From Victivallis sp. Marseille-Q1083 (lineage in GTDB: Bacteria; Verrucomicrobiota; Lentisphaeria; Victivallales; Victivallaceae), in assembly GCF_903645315.1 (NCBI RefSeq), contig NZ_CAHJXL010000002.1:1-64000 (forward strand): a stretch of 64,000 nt of DNA. Direction: 5' to 3'. Both the position numbers and the translations under genes were made by a program. Of the stretch, positions 47,820-56,830 are shown piece by piece. Each line of letters opens with the position of its first letter. Position 1 is the first letter of the stretch. The notes beneath the pieces were generated by a model. That model searched no databases. It was given only the letters and a program-made list of their open reading frames with translations, and had not been told where the DNA came from.

Positions 47820-50019
47820 GGCGAAATTACTTTGCCTGGCGTCGCCGATTTCCCGTTGGGATGAGGCGCTGCCGCTGGGCAATGGCATGACCGGCGTGCT
47901 GATGTGGGGCGGCGACCGGCTGGTGAAGCTGTCGCTCGACCGGGGAGACTTATGGGATGAGCGCCGGGGCGGGGCCGAACGCTGCCCGGACTGGAACCGG
48001 GCGGCATTGCGGGAGATTGTTGCCGCCGGCGACGGGGAACGTTTGCGGCGGCTCGACCGGGTTGCCGCCGCTATTCCGGCCACCCGGCTGCCGGCCGGCC
48101 GGATCGAAATCGCATTGCCGGCGGCGGCCGACCGGTTTGTGCTCGATCTGTCCACCGCCACCGGCCGGCTCTGGCTTGATGACGGCCGGCTGGGGATGGA
48201 ATGCTTCTGCGCGGCGGCGGGGGAAGGCATCTATTTCCGGCTGCCGCCGGATATTCCGGCTAAGGTCCGGCTGGTGATGCCGGCGTATGGCAGCGCGAAT
48301 CCGGAAAAGGACAGCCTGGCTTCGCTGGGCTATCCACCCGGCTGCCTGGTTGAAACCGGCCGCCGGCTGATCGGCTGGCAGCCGACTTTGGGCGGTTGGG
48401 GCTTTGCCGTCGTGGTCGATGCATTGGCGGATGGCGCTTACCGGGTTTTGATCGACCGCCATGCTTCGTTCGACGCATTGTCGGCGCAATTGGAAGCGGC
48501 CGCGCCGCCGGTGCCGTATCCGGCGGTCCGGCGGCGGCACTGCCGCTGGTGGAAGGCGTTCTGGCAGCGTTCGTCGGTGGTCTTGCCGGACCGGGAGGTG
48601 GCGAAACATTACCATTTATGCCGCTATTTTTACGGTTCCGGTTCCCGGCCCGGCGCGCCGCCGTTGCCGCTGCAGGGTGTCTGGACGGCGGCGGACGGAC
48701 AACTGCCGCCGTGGAAGGGAGATTATCATCACGATTTGAATACCCAGATGACCTATCTGGCCTATTTGACCAGCGGAGACTTCGATTGCGGCCGGGCTTT
48801 CTTCGATCACCTGTCGGCGCAGTTGCCGGTTTACCGTCGTTTTGCCCGGGAGTTTTTCGGTTGTTCCGGCATCGCGGTACCGGGGACGGCCACGCTGGCC
48901 GGGCAGGCGCTCGGCGGTTGGGGGCAGTACAGTTTTTCCCCGACCAACAGCGCCTGGCTGGCGGTGATGTTCGCCGATCACTACCGTTATACGCTGGATC
49001 GGCCGTTTTTGCGCCGGCAGGCCTGGCCGTTTCTGGCCGGGGTCGGAGAATTGCTGCTGAATTTGCTGGAGACGGCGCCGGACGGCCGCTACCGGCTGCC
49101 GTTGTCGACCTCGCCGGAAATCCATGACAACACGCTGGCGGCGTATCTGCCGGAATTGTCCAATTACGATCTGGCTTTGTTGCGGCGGTTGTTCGGGGAT
49201 CTGCAGTTTGCGGCCGCGGAATCGGGGCGGCCGGAAACGGCGCGATTCTGGGCGGCCGAACGGAAGCGGTTGCCGGATTGGGCGGTGGACGACCAGACGG
49301 GACTGCAGCTTTGTCCGGGTGAAAATCTGTTGGAATCCCACCGGCACCATTCGCATCTGATGGCGATTTATCCGTTGCGGCTGTTGGCGATGGAGCATCC
49401 CGGAGAGGCGAAACTCATCGCCGATTCCTTGCGGTATTTGAAAACTTTGGGCGAACGACACTGGGTCGGGTTCAGTTTTGTCTGGCATGCGGCGATGGCG
49501 GCTTATTGCGGGTTCGGGGAGATGGCGTTATTCCGGCTGCAGCAGTTCCTTGACGGTTTTGTCAGCCGCAACGGTTTTCATTTGAATGGTGATTACAAAA
49601 ATTTGGGCTATTGTAACTGGAAGTACCGGCCGTTCACGCTGGAGGGAAATTTTCTGGCGATGCAGACGGTTCATGAAATGCTGTTGTCCTCCGCCGGCGG
49701 TGTGGTGCGGATTTTTCCCGCTTTGCCGGCGAGCTGGCAGGAGGTCGCATTTGAAAATCTGCGGGGGGAGGGCGGCTTGCTGGTCAGCGCCGGTCTGGCG
49801 GGCGGCCGCTGCCGGCGGCTGGAATTGCTGGCTCCGCGAAATGTTACGGTACGCTTGGCCGATACCGGACATGGATTGGCGGATTTGCTGGAGCGGCGGT
49901 CCGGGGTGGAGAAGCAATCGGGCGGGTTTCGGATTGCGCTGTCGGCCGGAGTGCGCTGGCGGGCGGCGGCGGAAAGTTTGAAACGGCGAAAAATGAACGA
50001 AATGGCTGTTGCCGATTGA
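47803..50019 (+). CDS. divergent GH95-like protein
   Basis: A 738-residue protein starting at MNTGDEAKLLCLASP. The N-terminal WDEALPLGNGMTGVLMWGGDRLVKLSLDRGDLWDER and the barrel segments LQGVWTAADGQLPPWKGDYHHDLNTQMTYL and ESHRHHSHLMAIYPL follow the GH95 plan. Several key positions differ from the canonical enzyme at 30940: the Asn pair region reads DLNTQMTYL instead of NINLQMNYW, and the DGNFG aspartate is replaced (TLEGNFLAMQ). It may have another specificity or mechanism. No signal peptide. It is translationally coupled to the DUF4838 gene and lies 14 bases before the GH29 gene. Confidence 0.75.
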   Translation: MNTGDEAKLLCLASPISRWDEALPLGNGMTGVLMWGGDRLVKLSLDRGDLWDERRGGAERCPDWNRAALREIVAAGDGERLRRLDRVAAAIPATRLPAGRIEIALPAAADRFVLDLSTATGRLWLDDGRLGMECFCAAAGEGIYFRLPPDIPAKVRLVMPAYGSANPEKDSLASLGYPPGCLVETGRRLIGWQPTLGGWGFAVVVDALADGAYRVLIDRHASFDALSAQLEAAAPPVPYPAVRRRHCRWWKAFWQRSSVVLPDREVAKHYHLCRYFYGSGSRPGAPPLPLQGVWTAADGQLPPWKGDYHHDLNTQMTYLAYLTSGDFDCGRAFFDHLSAQLPVYRRFAREFFGCSGIAVPGTATLAGQALGGWGQYSFSPTNSAWLAVMFADHYRYTLDRPFLRRQAWPFLAGVGELLLNLLETAPDGRYRLPLSTSPEIHDNTLAAYLPELSNYDLALLRRLFGDLQFAAAESGRPETARFWAAERKRLPDWAVDDQTGLQLCPGENLLESHRHHSHLMAIYPLRLLAMEHPGEAKLIADSLRYLKTLGERHWVGFSFVWHAAMAAYCGFGEMALFRLQQFLDGFVSRNGFHLNGDYKNLGYCNWKYRPFTLEGNFLAMQTVHEMLLSSAGGVVRIFPALPASWQEVAFENLRGEGGLLVSAGLAGGRCRRLELLAPRNVTVRLADTGHGLADLLERRSGVEKQSGGFRIALSAGVRWRAAAESLKRRKMNEMAVAD

Positions 50020-50033
50020 GAAAGTGAGAAAAG

Positions 50034-51854
50034 ATGATAAATTGGAGAAAATGTCTGATCGGAGGGATGGTGAGTCTGATGACTGGAAATCTGCTGCTGG
50101 CGGCGATGCTGCCGGAAAGTTGGGGCAAGGGGGCCAGGCTGGAGGTCAAGCCGGCGGCTCTATGCGGGCAGGAGCTCAGGCGGAGCATTGCGATTGCCCC
50201 GCCGACGGAGGGGGACCGGCAGGGCGTGCCGGCCTGGAAACGGACGCTCGGCCTGGGCCGGGAGGGCGATCAGAAACTGCAATTTTTTCTCGGCGTCCAG
50301 GACGGAGGCGCCGCCGGCGCGCCATGCGAGTTCCAAGTGGTGGTCAACGGCCGGGTATTGTGGGAGAAAAGTTATGCGGCGGCGGAATGGGAGCCGGTGG
50401 AAATCGATTTGTCGTCCTACGCCGGCAATTTGATTTTCCTGGAATTTGCGGTAAAAGTGCCGGAGGGAGCGACCGCGCTGCTGGGGGAACCGCGTATTCT
50501 GGAAGGGGGGCGACTACTGTATGATCTGGCGGATCTGCTGGAGGGGTCCAGCTGGTTTTTGCTGCGGGAAGAGTCGGCCGCCGACCGCCGGGCGCGGCTT
50601 CAAGTGGTGCCGGGTGCGGAAATCCTGGCTTGGCAGCGGTTGGAGATGATCTGTTTCACCCATTTCGGCATCAATACCTTTTCCAATCGGGAGTGGGGAA
50701 CCGGCGGCGAGCCGGCGGCGTTGTTCAATCCGGTCGATTTCGATGCCCGGCAATGGGCCAGAGCGGTGAAGGACGCCGGCCTGAAAATGATCATCCTGAC
50801 CGCCAAGCATCATGACGGTTTCTGCCTCTGGCCGAGCCGGTACACCGACTATTCGGTCAAAAACAGTCCGTGGCGGAATGGGCGGGGGGATGTCGTCCGG
50901 GAGGTGGCCGAGGCTTGCCGCGAGTACGGCCTGAAGTTCGGTTTTTATCTGTCGCCGTGGGACCGCAACAATCCGCTCTACGGCAGCGGGGAAGCGTATG
51001 ACGAATATTTCATGAATCAGTTGACCGAGTTGCTGACCGATTACGGCGAGGTGACGGAGGTCTGGTTTGACGGCGCCAACGGCGAGGGCCCGAACGGTAA
51101 AAAGCAGCAATATGACTGGGAACGATATTTCGGGTTGGTGCGCCGCTTGCAGCCGCAGGCGCTGATGGCGATCTGCGGGCCGGATATCCGCTGGGTCGGC
51201 AATGAATCCGGCATGGCCGCCGAAACCGAATGGAGTGTGCAAAAGATCGACGGTGAATGGAAATGGTATCCGGCCGAATGCGATGTCAGCATCCGTCCCG
51301 GCTGGTTCTATCATCCGGACGAGAAGCCGAAAACGGCGGAGCAGCTGGTGGACATCTATTTTCAGTCGGTGGGGCGCAATTCCGTTCTGCTGTTGAACAT
51401 TCCGCCGGATACCCGCGGCCGGTTCGCCGATGCCGACGTGGCGGCGCTCCGGGGATTCCGGGCCGAATTGGACAAGTTGTTTCAAACCGATCTGGCCGAA
51501 CGGGCGGTGGTCCCGGCCGAAAACGGGCCGGCGCGGCCGGTGCCGTCCGGCGATGAGGAGTCCTGGTGGTGCCCGCAGGGGGAAGGGCCTTACACGCTTG
51601 AGCTGCAATGGAAAGAGCCGGTCGAAATCAATATTGTCGAGTTGGCCGAAGCGATCCGGCATGGTCAGCGGGTGGAGGCGTTCCGCCTGTTTTACCGCCG
51701 GACCGACGGCAGTTTCACCCCCTGGCTGGAAGGTACTACCATCGGTTACCGCCGGCTGTTGCGCGCTTCGGAGCCGGTGAAAACCGATGCGGTCAGAATC
51801 CTCATCGAACAATCGCTGGCCGCTCCGCTGATCAGTAGCGTCAAAGTCTACTGA
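50034..51854 (+). CDS. GH29 alpha-L-fucosidase, exported
   Basis: A 606-residue protein with a hydrophobic N-terminal signal (GGMVSLMTGNLLLAAM). Residues about 35-165 look like a carbohydrate-binding beta domain. The GH29 barrel begins at RLEMICFTHFGINTFSNREWGTG and includes KMIILTAKHHDGFCLWPS, LKFGFYLSPWDRN and EVTEVWFDGANGEG, with Asp346 as the nucleophile. A C-terminal beta domain ends the protein. It removes L-fucose from glycans outside the cytoplasmic membrane. It is the last gene of the second plus-strand cassette. Confidence 0.92.
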   Translation: MINWRKCLIGGMVSLMTGNLLLAAMLPESWGKGARLEVKPAALCGQELRRSIAIAPPTEGDRQGVPAWKRTLGLGREGDQKLQFFLGVQDGGAAGAPCEFQVVVNGRVLWEKSYAAAEWEPVEIDLSSYAGNLIFLEFAVKVPEGATALLGEPRILEGGRLLYDLADLLEGSSWFLLREESAADRRARLQVVPGAEILAWQRLEMICFTHFGINTFSNREWGTGGEPAALFNPVDFDARQWARAVKDAGLKMIILTAKHHDGFCLWPSRYTDYSVKNSPWRNGRGDVVREVAEACREYGLKFGFYLSPWDRNNPLYGSGEAYDEYFMNQLTELLTDYGEVTEVWFDGANGEGPNGKKQQYDWERYFGLVRRLQPQALMAICGPDIRWVGNESGMAAETEWSVQKIDGEWKWYPAECDVSIRPGWFYHPDEKPKTAEQLVDIYFQSVGRNSVLLLNIPPDTRGRFADADVAALRGFRAELDKLFQTDLAERAVVPAENGPARPVPSGDEESWWCPQGEGPYTLELQWKEPVEINIVELAEAIRHGQRVEAFRLFYRRTDGSFTPWLEGTTIGYRRLLRASEPVKTDAVRILIEQSLAAPLISSVKVY

Positions 51855-51921
51855 GCGGTCGCCGGGCGGCAAAATGCCGGTCGATCGGAATTTCAGCTTC
51901 CGGCCGGCCGGCGATGGCGTT

Positions 51922-53682
51922 TTATTGTTTCAATTGAGTTTCCAGGCGGCTGAAGTCGCTGCCTTCGCTGCAGTGTTGTACCTGGTATTGCCGCATGGCC
52001 TTTAGATAGCGGTCCTTGGCCGCCTGCCGGTCCGCCGCGTCGTCTTCCAGCTTCAGTTCCGCCCGGCGCTCGAGTTCAACCAGCTCCATCGGCAAAGCGG
52101 CGATTCTCACCCGTTCGCTCTTCGCCGGATCGGCGGCAACCGCCCGGGCGGCCTGGTTGAGCAGCGCCTGGGCCCGAATGATGGTGGCGGGACGCAGCCA
52201 GCGCTCGGTGTTGGCGTGATAACAGCCGAAGGCGATGCCGGATTGGGCGACTTCCTGCTCCAGCAAAGCGAGGTATTCTTTCAGAAACGGTGCCGCTTCG
52301 CCGTAATAGCCGGTCAAAAATTCATCGATCAAAGCCGTTTGAGCCTGGGACGGGTCCCACATCAGTTTGGCCAGCAACCAGGCGCGCAAGGCGACGAAAT
52401 CGCCGACGATGCCGCCGGATTGGTAATCGCCCTGTTCGAACAACGCCGTCACCCGGTGGTCGGCGAAGAAACGGATATCGTTGCCCAGGTTGGTTAAATT
52501 GGGATGCGGGATCAGGTAATTGCTGAAGTTGGTCACATAGTTCCAGATCGCCAGTTGGGTGGCGATCTCCGACCAATTCAGCACATCGTCCCGGAACGAA
52601 GCGTTGGCTTCCGAGTCGATCGGCTTGGAAAAATCGCATTCGATTGAACAGAGCCGGATCAACACGTTGGGGGCCGGACGGATGGTCCTGGGCGCTTTGC
52701 GGGTGTGGCGGTAGGCCAGCGTCTCGACCAGCACGCCGGGAAATTCCCGGGCGACCGCGTCGGCGACTTCGTTGACCGCCAGCAGCAGCGAGCCGGCCGG
52801 CGAACCCTCCGCTTCGTCCACCGCCCGGCAGTCGGCGCACTGGCAGTAGCTCTTTTCGCCGCCGCTGTCATTCTGGCTGACCGAAATGATGGCCGGCGCC
52901 GGGTGCGCCCGCAGTCTGGCCAGGACGTTGGCGGTCAATTCCCGGCGCAAATCCGGATTGGTCAGGCACAGTTGGGTGGCAACCCGTTTGCCGTCCACTT
53001 CGGCGAACCATTCCGGGTGTGCCGCCAGATATTTTTCGGCCGGGATCAGTTCAGGGAAGGTGTGGCACCAGCCGATGATTTCATAGTGGCCGCCCAGTGA
53101 TTCGTCCAGTTGTTCGAAATGGCCGTTGCAGCGCAGCCGGGAGGCGAATTGCGGGTGGTCGATGACGTCGTGATAAAAACTTTCCCGGCTGATCAATGGC
53201 GGCGCGTATTCGATGTCGAGCGGTCCGACTGCCAGTTTTTCGCGTCGCGGCACGAAGGTTTCCCGCGAGGTCCAGAAGCGGATGCCGCACTCCTTCTCAA
53301 GAAATTCGTAAACCGCATACAAGGTGCCGCGCGGTGCGCCGCCGGCCAGGATCAGCGCGTCTCCGGCGGTTCGGAGCAGAATGGCATCGGTCGGCAAGCT
53401 GGCCAGCGTATTTTCCGCCAGCAACCCGGCGGCTTCCGCCGCCCGGCCGACCAGAATTGTTTTGCCGGCCGGTTCCGGAAGTCCGACGACGACCGGCAGC
53501 GTGACGCCGGTCGCTGCCGCCACAAAATTTCGCAACTCATCGGCCGCGCTTTTCTCGACCGGCGTGGCATCGGCGGCGAGACCAATTCGATAATCGCTGC
53601 GGCCGGAATCGACCAGTACCAGTTCGGCTTGCAGGGTCAGAACGGTCAGCATGGCGGCAAAGCCTCCCAATAGTTTTTTCAT
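51922..53682 (-). CDS. DUF4838 domain protein 2, secreted
   Basis: A 586-residue protein starting at MKKLLGGFAAMLTVLTLQA (signal peptide) after AAAGGAAA-type sequence; the upstream open frame contains promoter sequence. It has the N-terminal domain (SAADELRNFVAAATGVTLPVV, GTLYAVYEFLEKECGIRFWT) and the DUF4838 part with ISVSQNDSGGEKSYCQCADCRAVDEAEGSP and PNVLIRLCSIECDF. It is a paralogue of 45981-47819 and is convergent with the GH29 gene. It has its own promoter: TTGCAA and TATTTA boxes, 17 bases apart, can be read upstream on the minus strand near 53735-53758. Confidence 0.85.
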   Translation of the reverse strand: MKKLLGGFAAMLTVLTLQAELVLVDSGRSDYRIGLAADATPVEKSAADELRNFVAAATGVTLPVVVGLPEPAGKTILVGRAAEAAGLLAENTLASLPTDAILLRTAGDALILAGGAPRGTLYAVYEFLEKECGIRFWTSRETFVPRREKLAVGPLDIEYAPPLISRESFYHDVIDHPQFASRLRCNGHFEQLDESLGGHYEIIGWCHTFPELIPAEKYLAAHPEWFAEVDGKRVATQLCLTNPDLRRELTANVLARLRAHPAPAIISVSQNDSGGEKSYCQCADCRAVDEAEGSPAGSLLLAVNEVADAVAREFPGVLVETLAYRHTRKAPRTIRPAPNVLIRLCSIECDFSKPIDSEANASFRDDVLNWSEIATQLAIWNYVTNFSNYLIPHPNLTNLGNDIRFFADHRVTALFEQGDYQSGGIVGDFVALRAWLLAKLMWDPSQAQTALIDEFLTGYYGEAAPFLKEYLALLEQEVAQSGIAFGCYHANTERWLRPATIIRAQALLNQAARAVAADPAKSERVRIAALPMELVELERRAELKLEDDAADRQAAKDRYLKAMRQYQVQHCSEGSDFSRLETQLKQ

Positions 53683-53935
53683 CGTTCGCTTTTCCTTTCC
53701 CGGTTGGTTGCCATTGATTGGCAGATTTCTTATAAATAAACCGGAAAACGGCCGCTTGCAAATGAAACGGCAGGGAAAAAATATGAATTCGCGCCGTGTG
53801 CAAGCTTTTTCGCAAACAGACTCGTACCGCCGATCTTCCAAAACGCCGGATTTACCGGTATGAGGCGATTCGGGCAAGCGGTGCCGCCTGATTGGCGGGC
53901 TGAAAATTTGTACACGCGTGAATTGACAGAAAACT

Positions 53936-53972
53936 CCCCGGCATGGGAGCGGACCTTATGGACATGCCGGGG
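53936..53972 (-). terminator. hairpin after the ankyrin-repeat gene
   Basis: A perfect 10-bp inverted repeat CCCCGGCATG/CATGCCGGGG with a 17-base loop, just downstream of the minus-strand ankyrin gene. The T-run after it is short (AGTTTTC), so termination is plausible but not certain. Confidence 0.5.
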
Positions 53973-53980
53973 GATGGAAT

Positions 53981-55243
53981 TTATTTTTGAGCTTTCTTCT
54001 TGACGGCCTGTTCGACCAGATGATAGATTTTCTGGCCGTTCTCATTTTCCGGCTCGAAAATTCTTCTGGCAAAATCAAGCGGCGTCTGGCCGTTTTTCGC
54101 AGCGAGCGTCGGATCGGCGCCGGCTTTCAGCAGCGCTTCAATCATCGCGGCATCGGAGTTGTGGAAGATGGCGGCGATCAACGGCGTCCAGCCGCCGGCA
54201 TCCTGATGGTTGATATCGGCGCCGGCGTCCGCCAGTATTTTGATGATTTCCGGGGAATTGCCGTGTTGTGCTGCCGTCATCAGTACGGTCCAGCCGTCGG
54301 CAAAAGCAAGATTGGGATTAATCCCGCTGTTGATCACCAGCGAAACCGCTTTCATATCCGGATTGGTGGCTACCGCGCAGAAAGCCGGTATTCCCCGGAT
54401 GTTGCGCCGTTCCAGATTGACGCCGGCGTCGATTGCTTTTTGGATATCGGCCAGTGAACCGTTTCGCAGCAATTCTTCCAGTTGCGTGCCATACGGAATC
54501 CCGGACGGGTTGTTCGGTTTGTTGGCCGGCTGGATGATCGCTTCCAGTTGGGCCAGTGCCTCGCTGCCGACCCGCGCGGCATTGTCATTGGCGTAATCCC
54601 ATGCCGTATGGCCCTGCGGATCTTGAAGTTTCGCATCGGCACCGTGCCGGAGCAATGTGGAAATGACCTTCGGATTGGGATTGCGCCAGGCCGCCAGCAT
54701 CAGCGGCGTTTGGCCTTCGCGGTTCAGGATATTCACCGGCATCCCGGCGTTCAGCAGCACTTCAACGACTTTTTCATTGGGATTGGCAATCGCGGCCAGA
54801 TGTAGTGCCGACTGAGAACCGCTGCGCGGACCGGAACGCAGGTCGGTCTGGGCGCCGGCATCCAGTAACGCTTTGATGATTTCTTCATTTTCAGCCATTT
54901 CGGCGCCGGCGATGAGCGCCGTGTAATTATACATGCCGCGGGCGTCGACTTCGGCTCCGGATTGCAGCAGCAGCCTGATCACTTTGACGTCCGGATTGAA
55001 TTTGGCGGCATTGATCAACGCGGTGTTGTAAATATCGTCGATTTCGGCTGGATCGGCGCCTTTCTGCAAAGCTGCCGCCACTTCATCGGCGGTCGCCGTT
55101 CTGGCAAAGACGCTGAAATTTTCCAGAGGCGCGGTTTCGGCGGGATCCGGTTCGGTTCTGGCTTGCTGGGAGTAAGCCGTACCGATTGCCAGTGTGACGG
55201 CGACAATGGCAACGATCATTTGCATTTTTCGACTGGTGGTCAT
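53981..55243 (-). CDS. ankyrin-repeat protein with N-terminal membrane segment
   Basis: A 420-residue protein starting at MTTSRKMQMIVAIVAVTLAIGTAYS, with AAAGGAGG six bases upstream. Two blocks of ankyrin repeats follow (about 60-230 and 260-400), with NREGQTPLMLAAWRNPNPKVISTLLRHGADAKLQD and DGWTVLMTAAQHGNSPEIIKILADAGADIN as clear examples. The hydrophobic start can act as signal peptide. The reading frame stays open 43 codons upstream, through LLKLAEKTC...RIKNILTQRR, which looks like the end of an M56 peptidase domain. The gene may therefore be the detached C-terminal part of a larger sensor. Context with BlaI and the M56 remnant supports this. Confidence 0.75.
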   Translation of the reverse strand: MTTSRKMQMIVAIVAVTLAIGTAYSQQARTEPDPAETAPLENFSVFARTATADEVAAALQKGADPAEIDDIYNTALINAAKFNPDVKVIRLLLQSGAEVDARGMYNYTALIAGAEMAENEEIIKALLDAGAQTDLRSGPRSGSQSALHLAAIANPNEKVVEVLLNAGMPVNILNREGQTPLMLAAWRNPNPKVISTLLRHGADAKLQDPQGHTAWDYANDNAARVGSEALAQLEAIIQPANKPNNPSGIPYGTQLEELLRNGSLADIQKAIDAGVNLERRNIRGIPAFCAVATNPDMKAVSLVINSGINPNLAFADGWTVLMTAAQHGNSPEIIKILADAGADINHQDAGGWTPLIAAIFHNSDAAMIEALLKAGADPTLAAKNGQTPLDFARRIFEPENENGQKIYHLVEQAVKKKAQK

Positions 55244-55367
55244 TGGAAACCTCCTTTGGGTTAGGATGTTTTTGATCCGTAAGGATAGGTTGCTGCGCCG
55301 TCCGGCCATGCCGATGGCGGCCGGGCAATTGGAAATCAGGCAGGTTTTTTCCGCCAGTTTGAGCAGA

Positions 55368-56190
55368 CTACTGGAATAAACTTGCGGCGACCTCTTCGCA
55401 ACTTTGGCTGTGGACTTGGAGCAGGCGGTGCAGCAGCGGGTTCCACCAGCAGAAGGCGGCGATGATTCGCCCGAGCAGACCGGTCAATGGATCGCCCTGC
55501 CGGACATGGGCCAATTCATGCAGCAGAATGCTCTGCATTTCATCATCGGACAAATGGTTGACCAATTTGGCCGGGATGATGATTGTCGGTTGGCGGAAGC
55601 CGATGGTGATCGGCGAGTCGACGATCGGCGAACAGAAAAGTGTCAACCGGCGCCGGAGTTGCAGCGTTTCGGCCGACCGGCGCAGCAGGCAGTTGAATTT
55701 TGGCTCGGTCAACGGCTCCAGACCGACCCGGAACCAGCGAAGAAACAGCAAGCCGTGGAGCAGATACAGCAAACCGGCGAGGGTGCCGATTCCCCCAGAG
55801 CGACAGAATTGCTTGAGACAACCGCCTGCCGGACAACCTGACGTGCGGTTGTCCGCTTGCGGACCCGGCGGTATCGGCTCCGGAGCCGTCCGATTCGACC
55901 GCTTCCGTCTGGTTGGCCGGCGGTGCCGGACGGACCGGGGCAGTGGGAGGGAGCGGTTGCATGTTTCCCGCGTCCGGCCGGAAAATACCGGATCCGGTCA
56001 ATTGAAAGATCAGGAAAAATGGAATAATCAGACCGATGGCGGCGATGGCTCCGAAGGCTATTGTTTTTCGCCGCATCGCCGATTGGCGCCGCGCCAGAAA
56101 GGTGCCGGTCAGGCCGAGCAAAGACAGTGCGATCAGTTGCAAAGCCAGCGTGATGACCGGGCTGCTCAGACAATCCGCGAACAGATTCAT
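55368..56190 (-). pseudogene. BlaR1/MecR1-like M56 peptidase, frameshifted
   Basis: The N-terminal part (MNLFADCLSSPVITLALQL, two membrane segments) is read from 56190. The zinc-peptidase part (LLYLLHGLLFLRWF, PTIIIPAKLVNHLSDDEMQSILLHELAHVRQGDP) lies in another frame. Removing one base from a run of five G (plus-strand C at 55792-55796) joins them as LSLWGIGTLAGLLYLLHG. The HELAH zinc motif is intact. After SQSCEEVA the frame meets a stop, while a typical continuation (YSSSLLKLAEKTC) is found in a third frame. So there is a second lesion near 55372, apparently a small deletion. It should be a membrane sensor that cleaves the BlaI repressor. Confidence 0.8.
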
Positions 56191-56193
56191 CGG

Positions 56194-56592
56194 CTATTTC
56201 TCCTGGTTGTATTGATCGATGAGCGTTTTCAGTTCCTGTACTTCGTCGGCAGAGAGCTTCGAGTGTTCGAACAGTGCGCGTACCAATCCCAGGCAGGAAC
56301 CGCCGAAGATGCGGTGTTGAACGTCTTCGAGAATGGCCCCGGAGGCCTGTTCCCGCCCGACGGTCGGCAGGAAGGTGAATTTCCGGCCGCTGCCCCGATG
56401 GGTCAGCCAGCCTTTTTCTTCCAGCCGCAGAACTTGAACCTGAAAAGTGGTGCGTTTCAAGCCGGTTTGGTTTTTGGCGTTGACCCGTTCCATGATATCG
56501 GCGATGGAACAGCCGTCGGTTTGCCAGACGACATCCATGATGTCGAACTCGGCCGGTGTCAGTTTCGGCAAATTCTTCTTTTTCATCGTCAA
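56194..56592 (-). CDS. BlaI/MecI family transcriptional repressor
   Basis: A 132-residue protein with winged-helix domain (LTPAEFDIMDVVWQTDGCSIADIMERV, LKRTTFQVQVLRLEEKGWLTHRGSGRKFTFLPTV) and a C-terminal dimerisation helix (LSADEVQELKTLIDQYNQEK). In known systems the M56 protein cleaves it to lift repression. It starts the operon, 3 bases before the M56 gene. With the sensor broken, its targets may be permanently repressed. Confidence 0.9.
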   Translation of the reverse strand: MTMKKKNLPKLTPAEFDIMDVVWQTDGCSIADIMERVNAKNQTGLKRTTFQVQVLRLEEKGWLTHRGSGRKFTFLPTVGREQASGAILEDVQHRIFGGSCLGLVRALFEHSKLSADEVQELKTLIDQYNQEK

Positions 56593-56616
56593 TGCCCCGT
56601 GGTTGCTTTTTTTTTG

Positions 56617-56659
56617 ATGACAGATGTCGTCTTAATGCAAATATAACGATATTTGTCGT
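56617..56659. promoter_or_regulatory. repeated sites upstream of blaI-like gene
   Basis: Two related 14-base sites, atgacagatgtcgt (56617-56630) and acgatatttgtcgt (56646-56659), lie in the same orientation 15 bases apart, just upstream of the repressor gene. The first contains the palindrome GACAGATGTC. They are candidates for autoregulatory BlaI binding. Confidence 0.4.
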
Positions 56660-56772
56660 CAACGCAAGCCATCGAAAATAAAAAAGGCGAATTTTTTTTC
56701 CGGGAGTGAACGATAGGCCGTTGCAACTCACAGACGGCGGCAGAAAATCACAAAATGCCGATGATCGTTTAT

Positions 56773-56801
56773 TTGCTTTCAAAGCCCGGATAGAGTATAA
56801 T
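56773..56801 (+). promoter_or_regulatory. promoter of the sugar ABC transporter operon
   Basis: A -35 box TTGCTT (56773-56778), a 17-base spacer and a -10 box TATAAT (56796-56801). The transcript would begin near 56808, which makes ATG 56810 nearly leaderless and favours the GTG at 56831. Confidence 0.65.
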
Positions 56802-56830
56802 AAAAGGATATGGCGGAAGGGATAAAACCG

